DNA of 64,000 bases from Enoplolaimus lenunculus. Lineage: Eukaryota; Nematoda; Enoplea; Enoplida; Thoracostomopsidae. The notes under the pieces were generated by a model that was not told the DNA's origin, ran no database searches, and saw only the letters and a program-made list of their open reading frames with translations. The position numbers and the translations under genes were made by a program. The stretch lies in assembly GCA_030248215.1 (NCBI GenBank), contig JASANG010003323.1:330350-394349 (forward strand), in the 5' to 3' direction. Shown here in pieces: positions 23,101-33,675 of this stretch (its first letter is position 1; every line of letters starts with the position of its first letter).

Positions 23101-23364
23101 TTTTTACTTTGAATAAGCATCTTGATCCAATAAGTCGGCGAATTTTGTTATACATAAGATTGCACTCTACCGAACTGAAATAATGACCCTGTACCGCTGT
23201 CCGGACCAAGCTTAGGTTTTAGCAGATGCTAATGACATTAAAGTATACTTAAAATTCAAACAGCTAATGGTTATGTTTTGACTTAATAACCTTTTCACCA
23301 AGATTACAGCTTTAGGAAACATTCAGATGTTTTAGATTTCACTTAAGGATGAGGATTAAGTGCA

Positions 23365-23985
23365 CTAGCGGATCCAGAGCGAAGACGGGGCGGCGGGCGT
23401 AGGCCCACCATCAGAAATTTTTTTGTGTTAAAATGGTAAGGCCCTACCGTACAAGTTTTCCCCTCAGAAAATTTTTTGGTGATAAAATGATAACGTTTCT
23501 AGCTTACAATTTTTTGCGTTTCATAACATTTTCCAGCCCGCCTGCCGCCGTCGGAAATTTTTGGACCCGCCTCTGATTAAACGAAGATTTAATTTCGGTT
23601 TTGGGGTGGGAGGCTGTAGGTAAATGTATGCTGAACAGAAACACAACAACAAAAATGCTTCGGTTGTTGACACAGAAGCGGATCCAAAAAAATTTGTGAC
23701 ATTCCGGGGACGGCGGCGGGCTGGCAAATGTTATGGAATGCAAAAATTCTAAGGTAATGGGACGTTGTCATTTTATCGCCAAAAAATTTCTGAGGGGAAA
23801 AATTTGAATCGTAATGGTTTTTATCATTTTATTACAAAAAATCTTTAAGAAAAAAATTGTATTTTTTTACAAAAAAATTTTCCCAAAAGCAAAAATGGTA
23901 ACGTATGGAGGGACCTTACTATTTTACCACATTGACGGGAGGGGGTCGTATGCCCACCGCCGCCCCGTCCGCCTCTGGATTCGCG
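23365..23985. mobile_element. Family G foldback element
   Basis: GCGGATCCAGAGCGAAGACG at the left mirrors CCGTCCGCCTCTGGATTCGC at the right. Subterminal AAAATGGTAAGGCCC and its complement lie on both sides. Several short minus-strand frames inside are shadows. Confidence 0.65.
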
Positions 23986-24169
23986 AATGGTTGTTGACAT
24001 AATCAACAGATTAATAATTATAAATTCGTCGAAAATGATTCGTTTGCAACGTTGCCTTCAATTAAACACGCACGGGTTTAGCAAAAAAAATTTAGTCAAA
24101 TTTACAGGTGGATATTGACGGATGAAGATCCATTTTGCAGCTGTTGCAAACGGATTTAAAATCATTCAA

Positions 24170-24370
24170 TTACGTCTGGCTTCTCGTTCGCTTCGCTCGT
24201 GAATTGTTCAAACTGTGACGTTTACAGTTACTCGTGGTTGCGTTTTGGAACCTATGGCTATGCGCATGATATATATCCTCTCGGGAATGTCCCATAGTAA
24301 AATTTACATTGGAATCAATGCTGAAAGTACGTCTGGTTTCTAGCTCGCACCGCTCGTGAAGTTTTTTTTC
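24170..24370 (+). repeat. Two diverged copies of a short repeat
   Basis: ACGTCTGGCTTCTCGTTCGC (24173) and ACGTCTGGTTTCTAGCTCGC (24330) are followed by similar GCTCGTGAA sequence, spaced about 157 bp. Confidence 0.45.
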
Positions 24371-24448
24371 AACTGATTCTGTTTGAGGGGAACAGTTGCG
24401 CCTGACCCACTTGACAACATTTAATGTTTCAATATATTTTACGTCCTG

Positions 24449-24893
24449 TATTGACCCGAATAAGAGGGGGGTAATAAGAGCGGGGTCTTCATTTTGAGTC
24501 CGACTCAATTGGAGTCCGTATCCGTAATAAGAATCCGTAAGCGGATAGAGTTCGTAAACCCTAATTAGAGTCCATAAATGTCAATGAACCCTAATTGTAG
24601 CGCATAAATGACTCCAGGACCAAATAATTTGAGTTCGAAACTTTAAAGTGTACTTAAATTTTGAAAGTATATTCCTAAGTATAACCTTGTATTATCGCTC
24701 AAGCTATTGACACAAGACAAATAACGTTTAATTCAACGGATAATTGCAGTACCGGATATATATCAGTAACGAAGTTCGGCGGAGCGTGGGTTAAAAATAA
24801 ATAACAGTCAGTAACCGAATAACAAGAGGGGTACTCTCTGGAGAAGCCAAATAAATATCAGTCCCTCTCTTATTCGGGTCACTACAGTAGAAC
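24449..24893. mobile_element. Family D element, full length
   Basis: TTGACCCGAATAAGAGGGGG to TCTCTTATTCGGGTCACTAC, an inverted pair of ends. The interior order is that of 9612-10094 reversed. The 24894-25137 stretch has no supported feature. Confidence 0.75.
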
Positions 24894-25137
24894 GCAATCA
24901 GTACTCCCCAAAAATCTCGTAGTGGTACTACCGGCGTTAAAATAACAATAGTCGGCCGCTCCAAACATGTCCGAGAGCGATCCCTAATGGAATGTTTCAC
25001 AGCTTGATCAATTGAAACATATCATCGGGTTTCGGTTGGTGGGAGTTCCGGGGCTCGGGCGTCTCGCCCCCATTTACTCCGACGTTGCATTAACCAGGAA
25101 AAATTCGAACGGGGAGTTAGCGCTTAGTAATTTCAGG

Positions 25138-25860
25138 CATTATCACATTGACTTTGTGAGGCCCTCACATTGACTTTGTGGGACCCTCACATTGACTTTG
25201 TGGGACCCTCACAATGACTTTGTTGCACCCTCACATTGACTTTGTGGGACCCTCATATTGACTTTGTGGGACCCTCACATTGACTTTGTGGGACCCTCAC
25301 ATTGACTTTGTGGGACCCTCACATTGACTTTGTGGGACCCTCACATTGACTTTGTGGGACCCTCACATTGAATTTGTGGGACCCACACATTGACTTTGTG
25401 GGACCCTCACATTGACTTTGTGGGACCCTCACATTGACTTTGTGGGACCCTCACATTGACTCTGTGGGACCCTCACATTGACTTTGTCGGACCCTCACAT
25501 TGACTTTGTGGGACCCTCACATTGACTCTGTGGGACTCTCACATTGACTTTGTCGGACCCTCACATTGACTTTGTGGGACCCTCACATTGACTTTGTGGG
25601 ACCCTCACAATGACTTTGTTGCACCCTCATATTGACTTTGTGGGACCCTCACAATGACTTTGTTGCACCCTCACATTGACTTTGTGGGACCCTCACATTG
25701 ACTTTGTGGGACCCTCATAATGACTTTGTTGCACCCTCACATTGACTTTGTGGGACCCTCATAATGACTTTGTTGCACCCTCACATTGACTTTGTGGGAC
25801 CCTCACATTGACTTTGTGGGACCCTCACATTGACTTTGTGGGACCCTCACATTGACTTTA
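25138..25860 (+). repeat. 22-bp minisatellite, about 32 copies
   Basis: The unit reads CACATTGACTTTGTGG plus GACCCT. Most copies are identical or differ by one base. A second unit type (CACAATGACTTTGTTGC plus ACCCT) recurs near 25210, 25607, 25651, 25716 and 25760, often paired with a normal unit, so there is some higher-order structure. The array ends about 180 bp before the first ATG of the next gene. Confidence 0.92.
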
Positions 25861-25990
25861 GGAGCTCCCTCAAATGCTGGGCACGACACTGCTTGTATAT
25901 ATTACCATATTTATGAGTAAATTGATATAAACACGACTATTAAGAAGTTCAAGCCTGAAAATCTGATGCTAAAAATGTTTGCCATTTTTC

Positions 25991-26039
25991 AATTTAGGCA
26001 AAATATCAAAGTAAACCTAAATATTTGTGCTGGCGTATA
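25991..26039 (+). promoter_or_regulatory. Candidate acceptor and short 5' UTR of the tetraspan gene
   Basis: A T-rich tract ending CAATTTAG at 25997 is followed after 42 nt by ATG. In a nematode this would suit either a spliced-leader trans-splice acceptor or a 5' UTR intron. No TATA-like element is convincing in the short gap after the minisatellite. Confidence 0.35.
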
Positions 26040-26085
26040 ATGAAGTTGGATTTTAATACATCGTCAAAGCCGCGTGACACCAATG
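26040..26085 (+). CDS. Tetraspan gene exon 1
   Basis: Starts ATGAAGTTGGATTTTAATAC and ends in phase 1 before a consensus GTAAGT donor. It encodes MKLDFNTSSKPRDTN plus the first base of a Glu codon. Confidence 0.6.
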
Positions 26086-29000
26086 GTAAGTTGAATAACC
26101 AATATTGTCAGCGTTTCTTTTTTTTGCCGCAGATCCGTATCAATTTGAATTCGACGGCGTAGTACATGGGCGTAGCCAGGCAATGGCGGATCCATGGGGG
26201 GGCCACCCCGGCCGTGGGACCCCCCAACATCATCTCGACAAAAATTATATAGCAATTTTGTGACAATAGTTCGTGGTTTGTGTGTGTGAGTCAAAAGTAA
26301 GTTTATTACATGTGAAATTTTGGCCTCCCCTCATTTTGAGATCCTGGATCCGCCACTGTAGCCAGGATTTTCGTCTGGTGAACAACACTTTTATACACAC
26401 AACAAAGCGTGAGAAAATAAATTATGGTACATGTAACGGTGAAGCAATGTCAGTTCAGAATGAAACAGCACCAACAACTAGTGTGTGGGAATGAAAAGTA
26501 CAGGCCTGTAGTTAACTCACCTTGCTAAGGGGAATAAAATTTTTTCAGGATGGGCATTTAAAGGTTTTCGATGATTTACAAGTAAGGTTGAAAATCTTCA
26601 ATGGGGGTCCAAATTTTTCCAAGGTGGGGGTGCTGAGCCAGCCCCCCCTGGCCCCCCTTGGCTACGGGCCCGGAAAAGCATGGGAGATCGTAATTTTAAT
26701 TTATTCAAAAATGAAAGTTTTTTTAATACCATTGGAGGCATGGACCCTTTGCCCACCTGGCTACGCCCCTGGCACGGCAGAGGTTTTAACCATTTACAAC
26801 AGAGGGCGAGGCATTAATTGTAAACTGCGCCCCCCCCCCCCTGGAAATGACAAAGAACAGCAACGCTGTTGTGCTCGAGCGTAAGGCTCTTGTAGTTAAG
26901 TGGTGGTGGTGGTAAAATGGTTCCCACCCGTGAGACCGAGGTACGCATTCCAGCTTGAAAACATTTGCAGCATAAAATAGAAAATATTCATGCAAGAAAG
27001 TGTTAACTGGTTTTTTCAGAGTCACAAAGCGTCGCCGACCCTGTGTCACAAGGTAGCGAAGGAACTGAAGAATCTGACGTATCGCCAATAATGACACGCG
27101 ACTATGGCGACAGCATTGGCGCAACTGGCAAATGCGACACGGGTCAACACGCAACAATCAATCTCGACGCTGCTGGATTTGGTGTTCCACCGCAAGGGAT
27201 CGGCGGCGCGGCCGCTCGACGAACCATGGACTGGATTTTGTTGCGCCGGGTCACGTTGATACAAATGATTTTGTCGATGGTGCGAAATATTTCCCACATA
27301 TTTTTGTTCCATTTTCGTACAAACGAGTTGCAAATGATTTTTAGATACGGGGAAGAGGGTGGCGAGGGGGGTCGGGGGTAAAAATTTCTACGTAAAAATG
27401 AAATTTTTTTACCCCCGACCCCTCCAACAAGCGACAAGATTTGTAATAGACATGACATTAAATGATGGGTTTTAGTCAAATTTTTGAGTGGAAATAGTTT
27501 CGGCTACGGCCGAAAAATACCGACGCCTTCGGCTTCCTAACTGTAGAAATTTGCTTATACGATCGATCATCCAATTGTGTCTTAACATTTTTCTCGATTG
27601 TTGAGACGCTTTTAAGCTTGGGATTTCAGCCCATGTAAAGATCGCGGGCGGAACGTTTTTCTGTGGGACTAGAAAAGAGTTAGCTAAAGCTTTAGACTAA
27701 TTGATTTGCTTTGTTTAGGCTTAGACTTAGGAATATACTCATTATTACGCTTAGGCTTAGGCTTAGGCTAGACTTAGGCTCAGGAATATGGTCATTATTA
27801 CGCTTAGGCTTAGGCTTAGACTTAGGCTTAGGCTTAGGAATAAGCTCATTATTACGCTTAGGTTTAGGCTTAGACTTAAGCTTAGGTTTAGGAAAATGCT
27901 TATAATACTGTTCCATCCCTGTTCTTAACATTAGCCGGGATTTCTAATATCTCACCCAACGGTTGGCATCCAAATGGGGGCCAGGAGGCGTTCAGCCGCA
28001 GCAAGACATGTTTTGCCCACCCCTAGAAGAATTTTCTCAGCTTCACGTTTTGTAAAACTTCGCCAGCCTCCTAGAACTATGCCCACCCCCCCGGTTGGCC
28101 GGCCCATAGTATATTGAGCTCAATCAGTGGCGGATCCAAAAATTTTTTGACGGGCGGGGCGGGCTGGCAAACGTTTATGAAACGCAAAAATTGTAAGATA
28201 GGAGGGAGCTTATCATTTTATCACATAAAATCTGCGGGAAAAATGTGTTTTACAAATAAATTTTCTGATTGGAAAAAATTACAAGGTAGGGGCGTTACCA
28301 TTTTACACAAAAAAGTTTTTGACGAGGGTGCGTACGCCCTTGCCCCCCGCCCCCTCTGGATCCGTTAGTGAGGTCGATACAGGCTTGCTCAATCAGCGTT
28401 TTTATTTTCAGGTTGCGATGTTGTGTATTGTAGTGGTCGTATTTGCAAGTGAACTGAATCGAATGTTGATGTGGTACAAAACTGTAATGTTTATTTGGGT
28501 CATATATTTAGCCATGACGGCGTATTGTGGATTTAAAAGGTAAAATTAACAATATTAACTTATTAAATGTTACCTATTTGCCGTCCACCGGTTGCATACC
28601 TATCATTGTTGTCAGTCTAAATACGAACCGGGACTTCGGACCTTTTTAATCAGCCCTGGCATACTGGGATAGCTCGCATCAGCGACCTTAGGATTTCGAG
28701 GCTAGCGCTGTACTACTGCGCCACGTAGCCCGCATCTCCAACTGCTTTTATTCTATATATGTCGACCGTATCCTGCCGGCAAGCATAATGCAATGTATTT
28801 TGTATTTACACGCGTACAAACATATCCCGTATGCTTACAATTGTTGAAAGTGTCAATAATTATTGGTCGACTGCATTTCTACTACGATATAAAGAACAGG
28901 GGCAGAACAGTATTATAAGCATATTCCTTAGCGTAAGCCTAAGCCTAAGCCTAAACGTAACTATGAGCATATTACTAAGCCTAAGCCAAGCAAAAAAAAT

Positions 29001-32000
29001 AGTCTAAAGCTTAAGCTTACTTTATTGCAGTCCAACAGAAAAACGTTCCTTACATGGGCTGAAATCTTGGAAATTCATTTATTTAAAGTTGTAAATATTT
29101 CGAACCCATTTTGTGTAATGGTTTTATTAATAAGCTGAAACACTATCGATAGCTCGCAATTTAAAGCATCGTTCCAGTTAATTTTTGTGTTCGGCCAATA
29201 TATAAAACACTGCCGCGACAGTAGTATAAGCATATTGCTAGACCTAAGCCAAACCATAAGAATGAGCTTATACCTACGTTTAAGCGTAAGCCAAAAAATT
29301 ATTCAATATAAAGTTTAAACTTTGCAGTCCCGCAGAAAAACGTTCCGCCTCTCATCTTTACATGAGCCAAACAAACAATTTGGAACAAACTAATTGTCGT
29401 ATTTGCACATTTGCTTTAAGTATTATCGCAAATTGAAACCTATTTTGCGTTATTTTTTAATAAATTAAATACAAACACCCTCAAGCGGATACTTCAAGGG
29501 TTTTAATGGTGTTCCTTGACCCTAATGATAGAACGAATAATTTGATAGCAAAAGACCGAGCCCGCACTCAAAGGGGGACTCAGCCCCCGGCAAGAATTTT
29601 GCCCTCCCCCTAGAAAATTATCAACCTTGCCTTTGACACTTCAACAAAACTTTATATGTCCTTACTGAAAAATGTTTAGCCTTCTTAGTTAGGTGCCACT
29701 GGCTACGGCCTGCAAAGCGTGCTTTTCTTGAAAACCTTGGGTTGGTAAAAGATTTTTTATGTTTGATATCAATTTTCAAATCAGATTGAGTATTTTAACT
29801 TATATTGACACTTGCAAGTTTTTGCTGCGAGAACTTGCAGCTGCAAATTGCACACAGAACTTGACATTTTTTCATCAGTCAATGAGAAAGCGGCTGCAAT
29901 AAAATTCAGTGAACTTGCATCGTTATTCACACGTGAACTAAATTTATATATAGCTATGATTTTTAATGAATTATTTACAGCTGCAAGTTTTTCGAATGGG
30001 ATTTTGAACAAAACTTGTAAGTGCAAGTTGCAGCTGCAAATTTTTCGAATGGGATTTTGAACAAAAATTGTAAGTGCAAGTTGCAGCTGCAAATTTTTCG
30101 AATGGGATTTTGAACAAAACTTGTAAGTGCAAGTTGCAGCTGCAAGTTTTTCGAATGAGATTTTGAACAAAACTTGTAAGTGCAAGTTGCCGCTGCAAGT
30201 TTTTCGAATGGGATTTTGAACAAAACTTGTAAGTGCAAGTTGCACCTGCAAGTTTTTCGAACGGGATTTTGAACAAAACTTGCAAGTACAAGTTGCAGCT
30301 GCATGTTGTCGCAACACAAACTCGCACGTGTGAATAGGACTTTCAGTTTGTTTTGTGAATATTTCAGCGGTCCAAAGTTGTACAGTAATGTTTTGGCGTA
30401 TTTTGTAATGTCGCTGTTTCAAACGATGATTAACGGATTTTGGCTTGCTGGCGTATTTATGGCCGTTTGTTACAGTGTAATTATCGACGAGCAACGATTG
30501 CAGCACGAAATTGATGTATCAAGTAACGCAAAAAGTGGCTTCATTTGTAAAATAATGTCACGATAATTGGTCGCCTGACAACTCGTCGACTGACAATTTG
30601 TAATCCTAAACTATTAAGACAAAACATATATAAACTCGTAAAAATTGCAAGATATGAAATCATATCATAAACTCGTAAAAATTGCAAGATATGAAATCAT
30701 ATCATAAACTCGTAAAAATTGCAAGATATGAAATCATATCATAAACTCGTAAAAATTGCAAGATATGAAATCATATCATAAACTCGTAAAAATTGCAAGA
30801 TATGAAATCATATCATAAACTCGTAAAAATTGCAAGATATGAAATCATATCATAAACTCGTAAAAATTGCAAGATATGAAATCATATCATAAACTCGTAA
30901 AAATTGCAAGATATGAAATCATATCATAAACTCGTAAAAATTGCAAGATATGAAATCATATCATAAACTCGTAAAAATTGCAAGATATGAAATCATATCA
31001 TAAACTCGTAAAAATTGCAAGATATGAAATCATATCATAAACTCGTAAAAATTGCAAGATATGAAATCATATCATAAACTCGTAAAAATTGCAAGATATG
31101 AAATCATATCATAAACTCGTAAAAATTGCAAGATATGAAATCATATCATAAACTCGTAAAAATTGCAAGATATGAAATCATATCATAAACTCGTAAAAAT
31201 TGCAAGATATGAAATCATATCATAAACTCGTAAAAATTGCAAGATATGAAATCATATCATAAACTCGTAAAAATTGCAAGATATGAAATCATATCATAAA
31301 CTCGTAAAAATTGCAAGATATGAAATCATATCATAAACTCGTAAAAATTGCAAGATATGAAATCATATCATAAACTCGTAAAAATTGCAAGATATGAAAT
31401 CATATCATAAACTCGTAAAAATTGCAAGATATGAAATCATATCATAAACTCGTAAAAATTGCAAGATATGAAATCATATCATAAACTCGTAAAAATTGCA
31501 AGATATGAAATCATATCCTGATTAACTATTTGCACCAGTTAGCAACTGTATCGTATCAAGCCTCAATTGCTGCTCAGGGCAGCGAGAATAATTTGGTGCC
31601 GCACCGCAACCTCCTCTGAACCGCCTTAGGAGGATGCACCGGGCACCGCAACCATCCCGAACCACCTTAAGTGGCCGCCCCGGGCACCTGTGGGGCCCAT
31701 GGCTAAAACCCATTCAAAGTGCAATGTTTGTTCTTCCGCGTCGGGACAGCTGCACTCTATCCATTATTGCTTCTGGTTTTAGCTTTGATTTCCTATTTAC
31801 ACGCTGGTAGTCATCTCACTTTGCTAGGGTGAGGTAAAAATTGTCTAGGCTGGCATACAGCCAGCGGACTTACAGGGAAAGTTGAAAGTTTTGTAGGAAG
31901 GGCGGACGCAATAGTTTTCTTAGGTTCTGAGCCTCATTGACCCTGCTCTGCCTATGGTCTCGCGTGTTTATTAAAAGTAGTGCGTTTTGATTTTAGACAA

Positions 32001-32503
32001 ATGGATTCGTACAGGTCTGTTGATTGCTGAACTGATGGAAAGCGTTGCTGTTTTGGGAACGATTTTAACTGGATTACTCGGCGTCGTGGTTTGCTGTAAA
32101 GGATTCGGTCGACTCTTGCAGTATCAAGAAGAATTTGTTCGAGTAAGTCGGTTTTGTTTTTGTCTTTGTTTGGTGCAAATTGTGGCTGACAACGTGGAAA
32201 TGTTTTGAAGTTTTCAATTAAATTTTAACAATGGATTGTGGTTAGCTTTTCTGGCCAATGTTACTTTTAGGGGGTATAACAGTAGATTAAGCGTTATTCA
32301 TAAGTCTATTTCCCTAAGCCTAAGCAAAAAAAATGTAAACTAGAATCTAAACCCACTCTTCTGTAGACCCACCCGAAACCTGGGGTCTCCTAGGAGTAAC
32401 ATGGGCCGCTTTTCTTATCGACTGTTAAATATCAACAAAAACGGTTCGTTGCGGGTTTCTGTTTAAATTCTCGCTATTTCAGGTGTATGACAAATTAAGT
32501 TAA
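26040..32503 (+). CDS. Four-span membrane protein, MARVEL-like (six exons)
   Basis: Joined by phase: 26040-26085, 27020-27279, 28412-28539, 30368-30522, 31997-32142, 32483-32503. All introns are GT-AG, phases agree and the sum is 756 nt (251 aa). Residues 1-92 are hydrophilic, acidic and presumably cytosolic. Hydrophobic spans follow at about 93-115, 125-143, 152-184 and 203-230, then a short tail ending YDKLS. Basic residues precede span 1 (RRVTL). Four spans with cytosolic ends and little between fit MARVEL-type proteins that act in vesicle and junction membranes; this class rests on topology, not on a motif. The exon 2 donor (ATG then GTGCGA) is weak but makes span 1 continuous. Reading through exon 5 into its intron would add a different tail and stop at 32206-32208. 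Confidence 0.7.
26182..26357. mobile_element. Family G short element in intron 1
   Basis: AATGGCGGATCCATGGGGGG and GATCCTGGATCCGCCACTG are inverted ends. No coding content. Confidence 0.6.
26500..26675. mobile_element. Family E element in intron 1
   Basis: CAGGCCTGTAGTTAACTCAC to CCTTGGCTACGGGCCCGG with AGTAAGGTTGAAAATC inside. Confidence 0.7.
26880..27010 (+). repeat. tRNA-derived SINE, copy 1
   Basis: Aligns with 42488-42615: both have a decayed polymerase III A box (TTGTAGTTAAGTGGTGGTGG here) and share the non-tRNA tail CATAAAATAGAAAATATTCA. The B box here is degraded. It lies just before the exon 2 acceptor. Confidence 0.5.
27020..27279 (+). CDS. Tetraspan gene exon 2
   Basis: Follows TTTTTTCAG. 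It encodes the hydrophilic N-terminal region (SQSVADPVSQGSEGTEE onward) and the first half of span 1 up to QMILSM. It ends in phase 0 at a GTGCGA donor. Confidence 0.6.
27365..27425. repeat. Strong G-rich/C-rich hairpin in intron 2
   Basis: GGGGTCGGGGGTAAAAATTTC pairs with GAAATTTTTTTACCCCCGAC across a short loop. It lies 85 nt after the exon 2 donor. Confidence 0.8.
27622..27930. mobile_element. Family A(i) element with long TTAGGC-type core, intron 2
   Basis: CCCATGTAAAGATCGCGGGC, CTGTGGGACTAGAAAAGAGT, a core of GCTTAGGCTTAGGCTTAG units with TAAGCTCATTATTACGC spacers about 60 bp apart, ending AATACTGTTCCATCCCTG. Confidence 0.75.
28126..28370. mobile_element. Family G element in intron 2
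   Basis: CAGTGGCGGATCCAAAAATT at the left and CCCTCTGGATCCGTTAGTG at the right, with ATCATTTTATCACATAAAA inside. Confidence 0.65.
28412..28539 (+). CDS. Tetraspan gene exon 3
   Basis: Follows TTTATTTTCAG. It encodes the end of span 1 (VAMLCIVVVVFASEL) and span 2 (KTVMFIWVIYLAMTAYCGF), ending in phase 2 at GTAAAA. This is the most clearly protein-like exon of the gene. Confidence 0.7.
28635..28740 (-). repeat. tRNA-derived SINE-like sequence, minus strand
   Basis: Read on the minus strand: GGGCTACGTGGCGCAGTAGT then ACAGCGCTAGCC, an A-box pattern, followed by GGTCGCTGATGCGAGC as a poor B box. No clean cloverleaf, so a tRNA relic or SINE head rather than a working tRNA. Confidence 0.5.
28885..29056. 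mobile_element. Family A(i) element in intron 3
   Basis: ATATAAAGAACAGGGGCAG to AACGTTCCTTACATGGGC with CCTAAGCCTAAGCCTAAAC inside. Confidence 0.65.
29200..29372. mobile_element. Family A(i) element in intron 3, decayed
   Basis: CGACAGTAGTATAAGCATAT, CGTTTAAGCGTAAGCC and AAAACGTTCCGCCTCTC then TTTACATGAGCC. Confidence 0.55.
29545..29715. mobile_element. Family E element in intron 3
   Basis: GAGCCCGCACTCAAAGGGGG and ACTGGCTACGGCCTG; interior ATTATCAACCTTGCC. Confidence 0.6.
29975..30310 (+). repeat. 53-bp repeat array, about six copies, intron 3
   Basis: The unit contains GGGATTTTGAACAAAACTTG, TAAGTGCAAGTTGCAGCTGC and AAGTTTTTCGAAT. The marker CGAAYGRGA recurs every 53 bp (29995, 30048, 30101, 30154, 30207, 30260). 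Each unit includes the palindrome TTGCAGCTGCAA. Since 53 is not a multiple of three, the same peptide words appear in all minus-strand frames; the 241-aa and overlapping frames there are artefacts. It ends about 55 bp before the exon 4 acceptor. Confidence 0.9.
30368..30522 (+). CDS. Tetraspan gene exon 4
   Basis: Follows AATATTTCAG and ends in phase 1 at GTAACG. It encodes NVLAYFVMSLFQTMINGF then WLAGVFMAVCYSVII, the third span with its flank, then IDEQRLQHEIDVS. Confidence 0.7.
30630..31517 (+). repeat. 37-bp satellite, exactly 24 copies, intron 4
   Basis: The unit is ATAAACTCGTAAAAATTGCA plus AGATATGAAATCATATC. 888 bp divides exactly by 37. I see no differences between copies. Each unit ends in the inverted repeat GATATGA-AA-TCATATC. 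There are no spacers, so this is not a CRISPR array. Confidence 0.97.
31805..31960. mobile_element. Family E element in intron 4, diverged
   Basis: GTAGTCATCTCACTTTGCTA, AAGTTGAAAGTTTTGTAGG and TGCCTATGGTCTCG. Confidence 0.45.
31997..32142 (+). CDS. Tetraspan gene exon 5
   Basis: Follows TGATTTTAG and encodes KWIRTGLLIAELMESV and the fourth span through LLGVVVCCKGFGRLL, then QYQEEFVR. It ends in phase 0 at a consensus GTAAGT. Confidence 0.7.
32256..32410. mobile_element. Family A(ii) element in intron 5
   Basis: GGCCAATGTTACTTTTAGGG to AGGAGTAACATGGGCC with CCTAAGCCTAAGC inside. Confidence 0.7.
32483..32503 (+). CDS. Tetraspan gene exon 6 (short terminal exon)
   Basis: A strong GCTATTTCAG acceptor is followed in phase 0 by six codons (VYDKLS) and TAA. 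Its shortness makes it less certain. A possible AATAAA lies about 250 nt downstream (32750-32755). Confidence 0.5.
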   Translation: MYDKLS

Positions 32504-32544
32504 TTGTAATTATTCACCAGACTATAACTGGTGAGATAGTGCTA

Positions 32545-32725
32545 ACCAAGGGCCTGTAGCCAGAGGGGAGGGAGGCTGGTGAGCTCACCCCACTGTCAGA
32601 ATTGAACCACCCCAATAGAAAATTTTCAACCTTGTTTGTAAGTCATTGAAAACAATTGTATGCCCCTAGAGAAAATTTCTAAGACCCCCTCATATATACC
32701 AACGTGGGCTAGCTACGGGCCTGGC
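32545..32725. mobile_element. Family E element
   Basis: GGGCCTGTAGCCAGAGGGGA to GGCTAGCTACGGGCCTGG form the ends, with CAACCTTGTTTGTAAGTC inside. From 32726 to 33364 only an AT-rich stretch with a CGCCGGAAG patch near 32760-32800. Confidence 0.75.
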
Positions 32726-33364
32726 TAGGCAGTGTACACCAGGGAGGTGAATAAATTCAACGCCGGAAGTTAGCAAATTTTGCCGATGCCGGAAGTGAAA
32801 TAAAAGTAATAAATACTGCTAAATTTGCGTATTTTAACGCCCAATCTGTTAAAATGTCGGTAAAAATTGGATTTAAATTGACGTTTTGTACAACAGAAAA
32901 ACTTATCGAAATTGACCTATACTTACAACCAGACTATTATGTAATAAATTACTTTACTAGCATTTAAGGCTGATTTTTTTGTGTTAATTTTTATATTTTT
33001 GAATAATTATTCTATTTAGCCGACGTCGTTTAATACTTGTACAGTTCTAAACTGAATTGTTAGCAAGCGGCAGATTAGAAAAATTCGCCGACCGATGAGA
33101 CTTTGTATTACATCAGTCTGCCGAATGAACTGTCAGCTTTTACTGTTGAGGTAAAAACAATTTCGAAGTTGTGTTTTTAAGCTAAATTTTGGTTTTAGGG
33201 TTACGGACGAACTTCGCGATACTAAAGTTGATTATACAAAGATTTATTTGTATAAATTTACCTACAAATCAACATGGATATTATCTGAACAAGGGACATT
33301 TTATATTGTAATTGTGTCAGTAAACTTTATTATACGCTGAGAACCGTATAGATCTGAGAATTTC

Positions 33365-33670
33365 TTATATATAAGCCTAAGCCTAAGCCTAAGCTTAAGC
33401 CTAAGCGTAAACCTAAGCGTAAGCCTACGCGTAAGCGTAAGCCTATGCGTAAGCGTAAGCTTACGCGTAAGCGTAAGCCTATGCGTAAGCGTAAGCCTAC
33501 GCGTAAGCGTAAGCCTATGCGTAAGCGTAAGCCTACGCGTAAGCGTAAGCGTAAGTCTAAGCCTAAGCCTAAGCCTAAGCGTAAACCTAAGCGTAAGCCT
33601 ACGCGTAAGCGTAAGCCTACGCGTAAGCGTAAGCGTAAGCCTAAGTCTAAGCCTAAGCCTAACATTAAAT
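33365..33670 (-). repeat. Telomere-like TTAGGC array with TTACGC variants
   Basis: About 300 bp of CCTAAG hexamers (TTAGGC on the minus strand) mixed with CGTAAG. In the middle they form an 18-bp higher-order unit (GCCTAYGCGTAAGCGTAA). It is interstitial. Frames reading as RKRKPMRKRK or LRLRVGLRL are this repeat. Confidence 0.92.
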
Positions 33671-33675
33671 AATAT

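Noticed and set aside
29781-30506. 241-aa minus-strand frame with CTYKFCSKSHSKNLQ words
   Set aside because: The same words occur in three frames because the 53-bp unit is not a multiple of three; antisense exon 4 of the tetraspan gene forms part of it.
30630-31517. CRISPR-like array
   Set aside because: Units are directly adjacent with no spacers and the locus is an intron of an animal gene.
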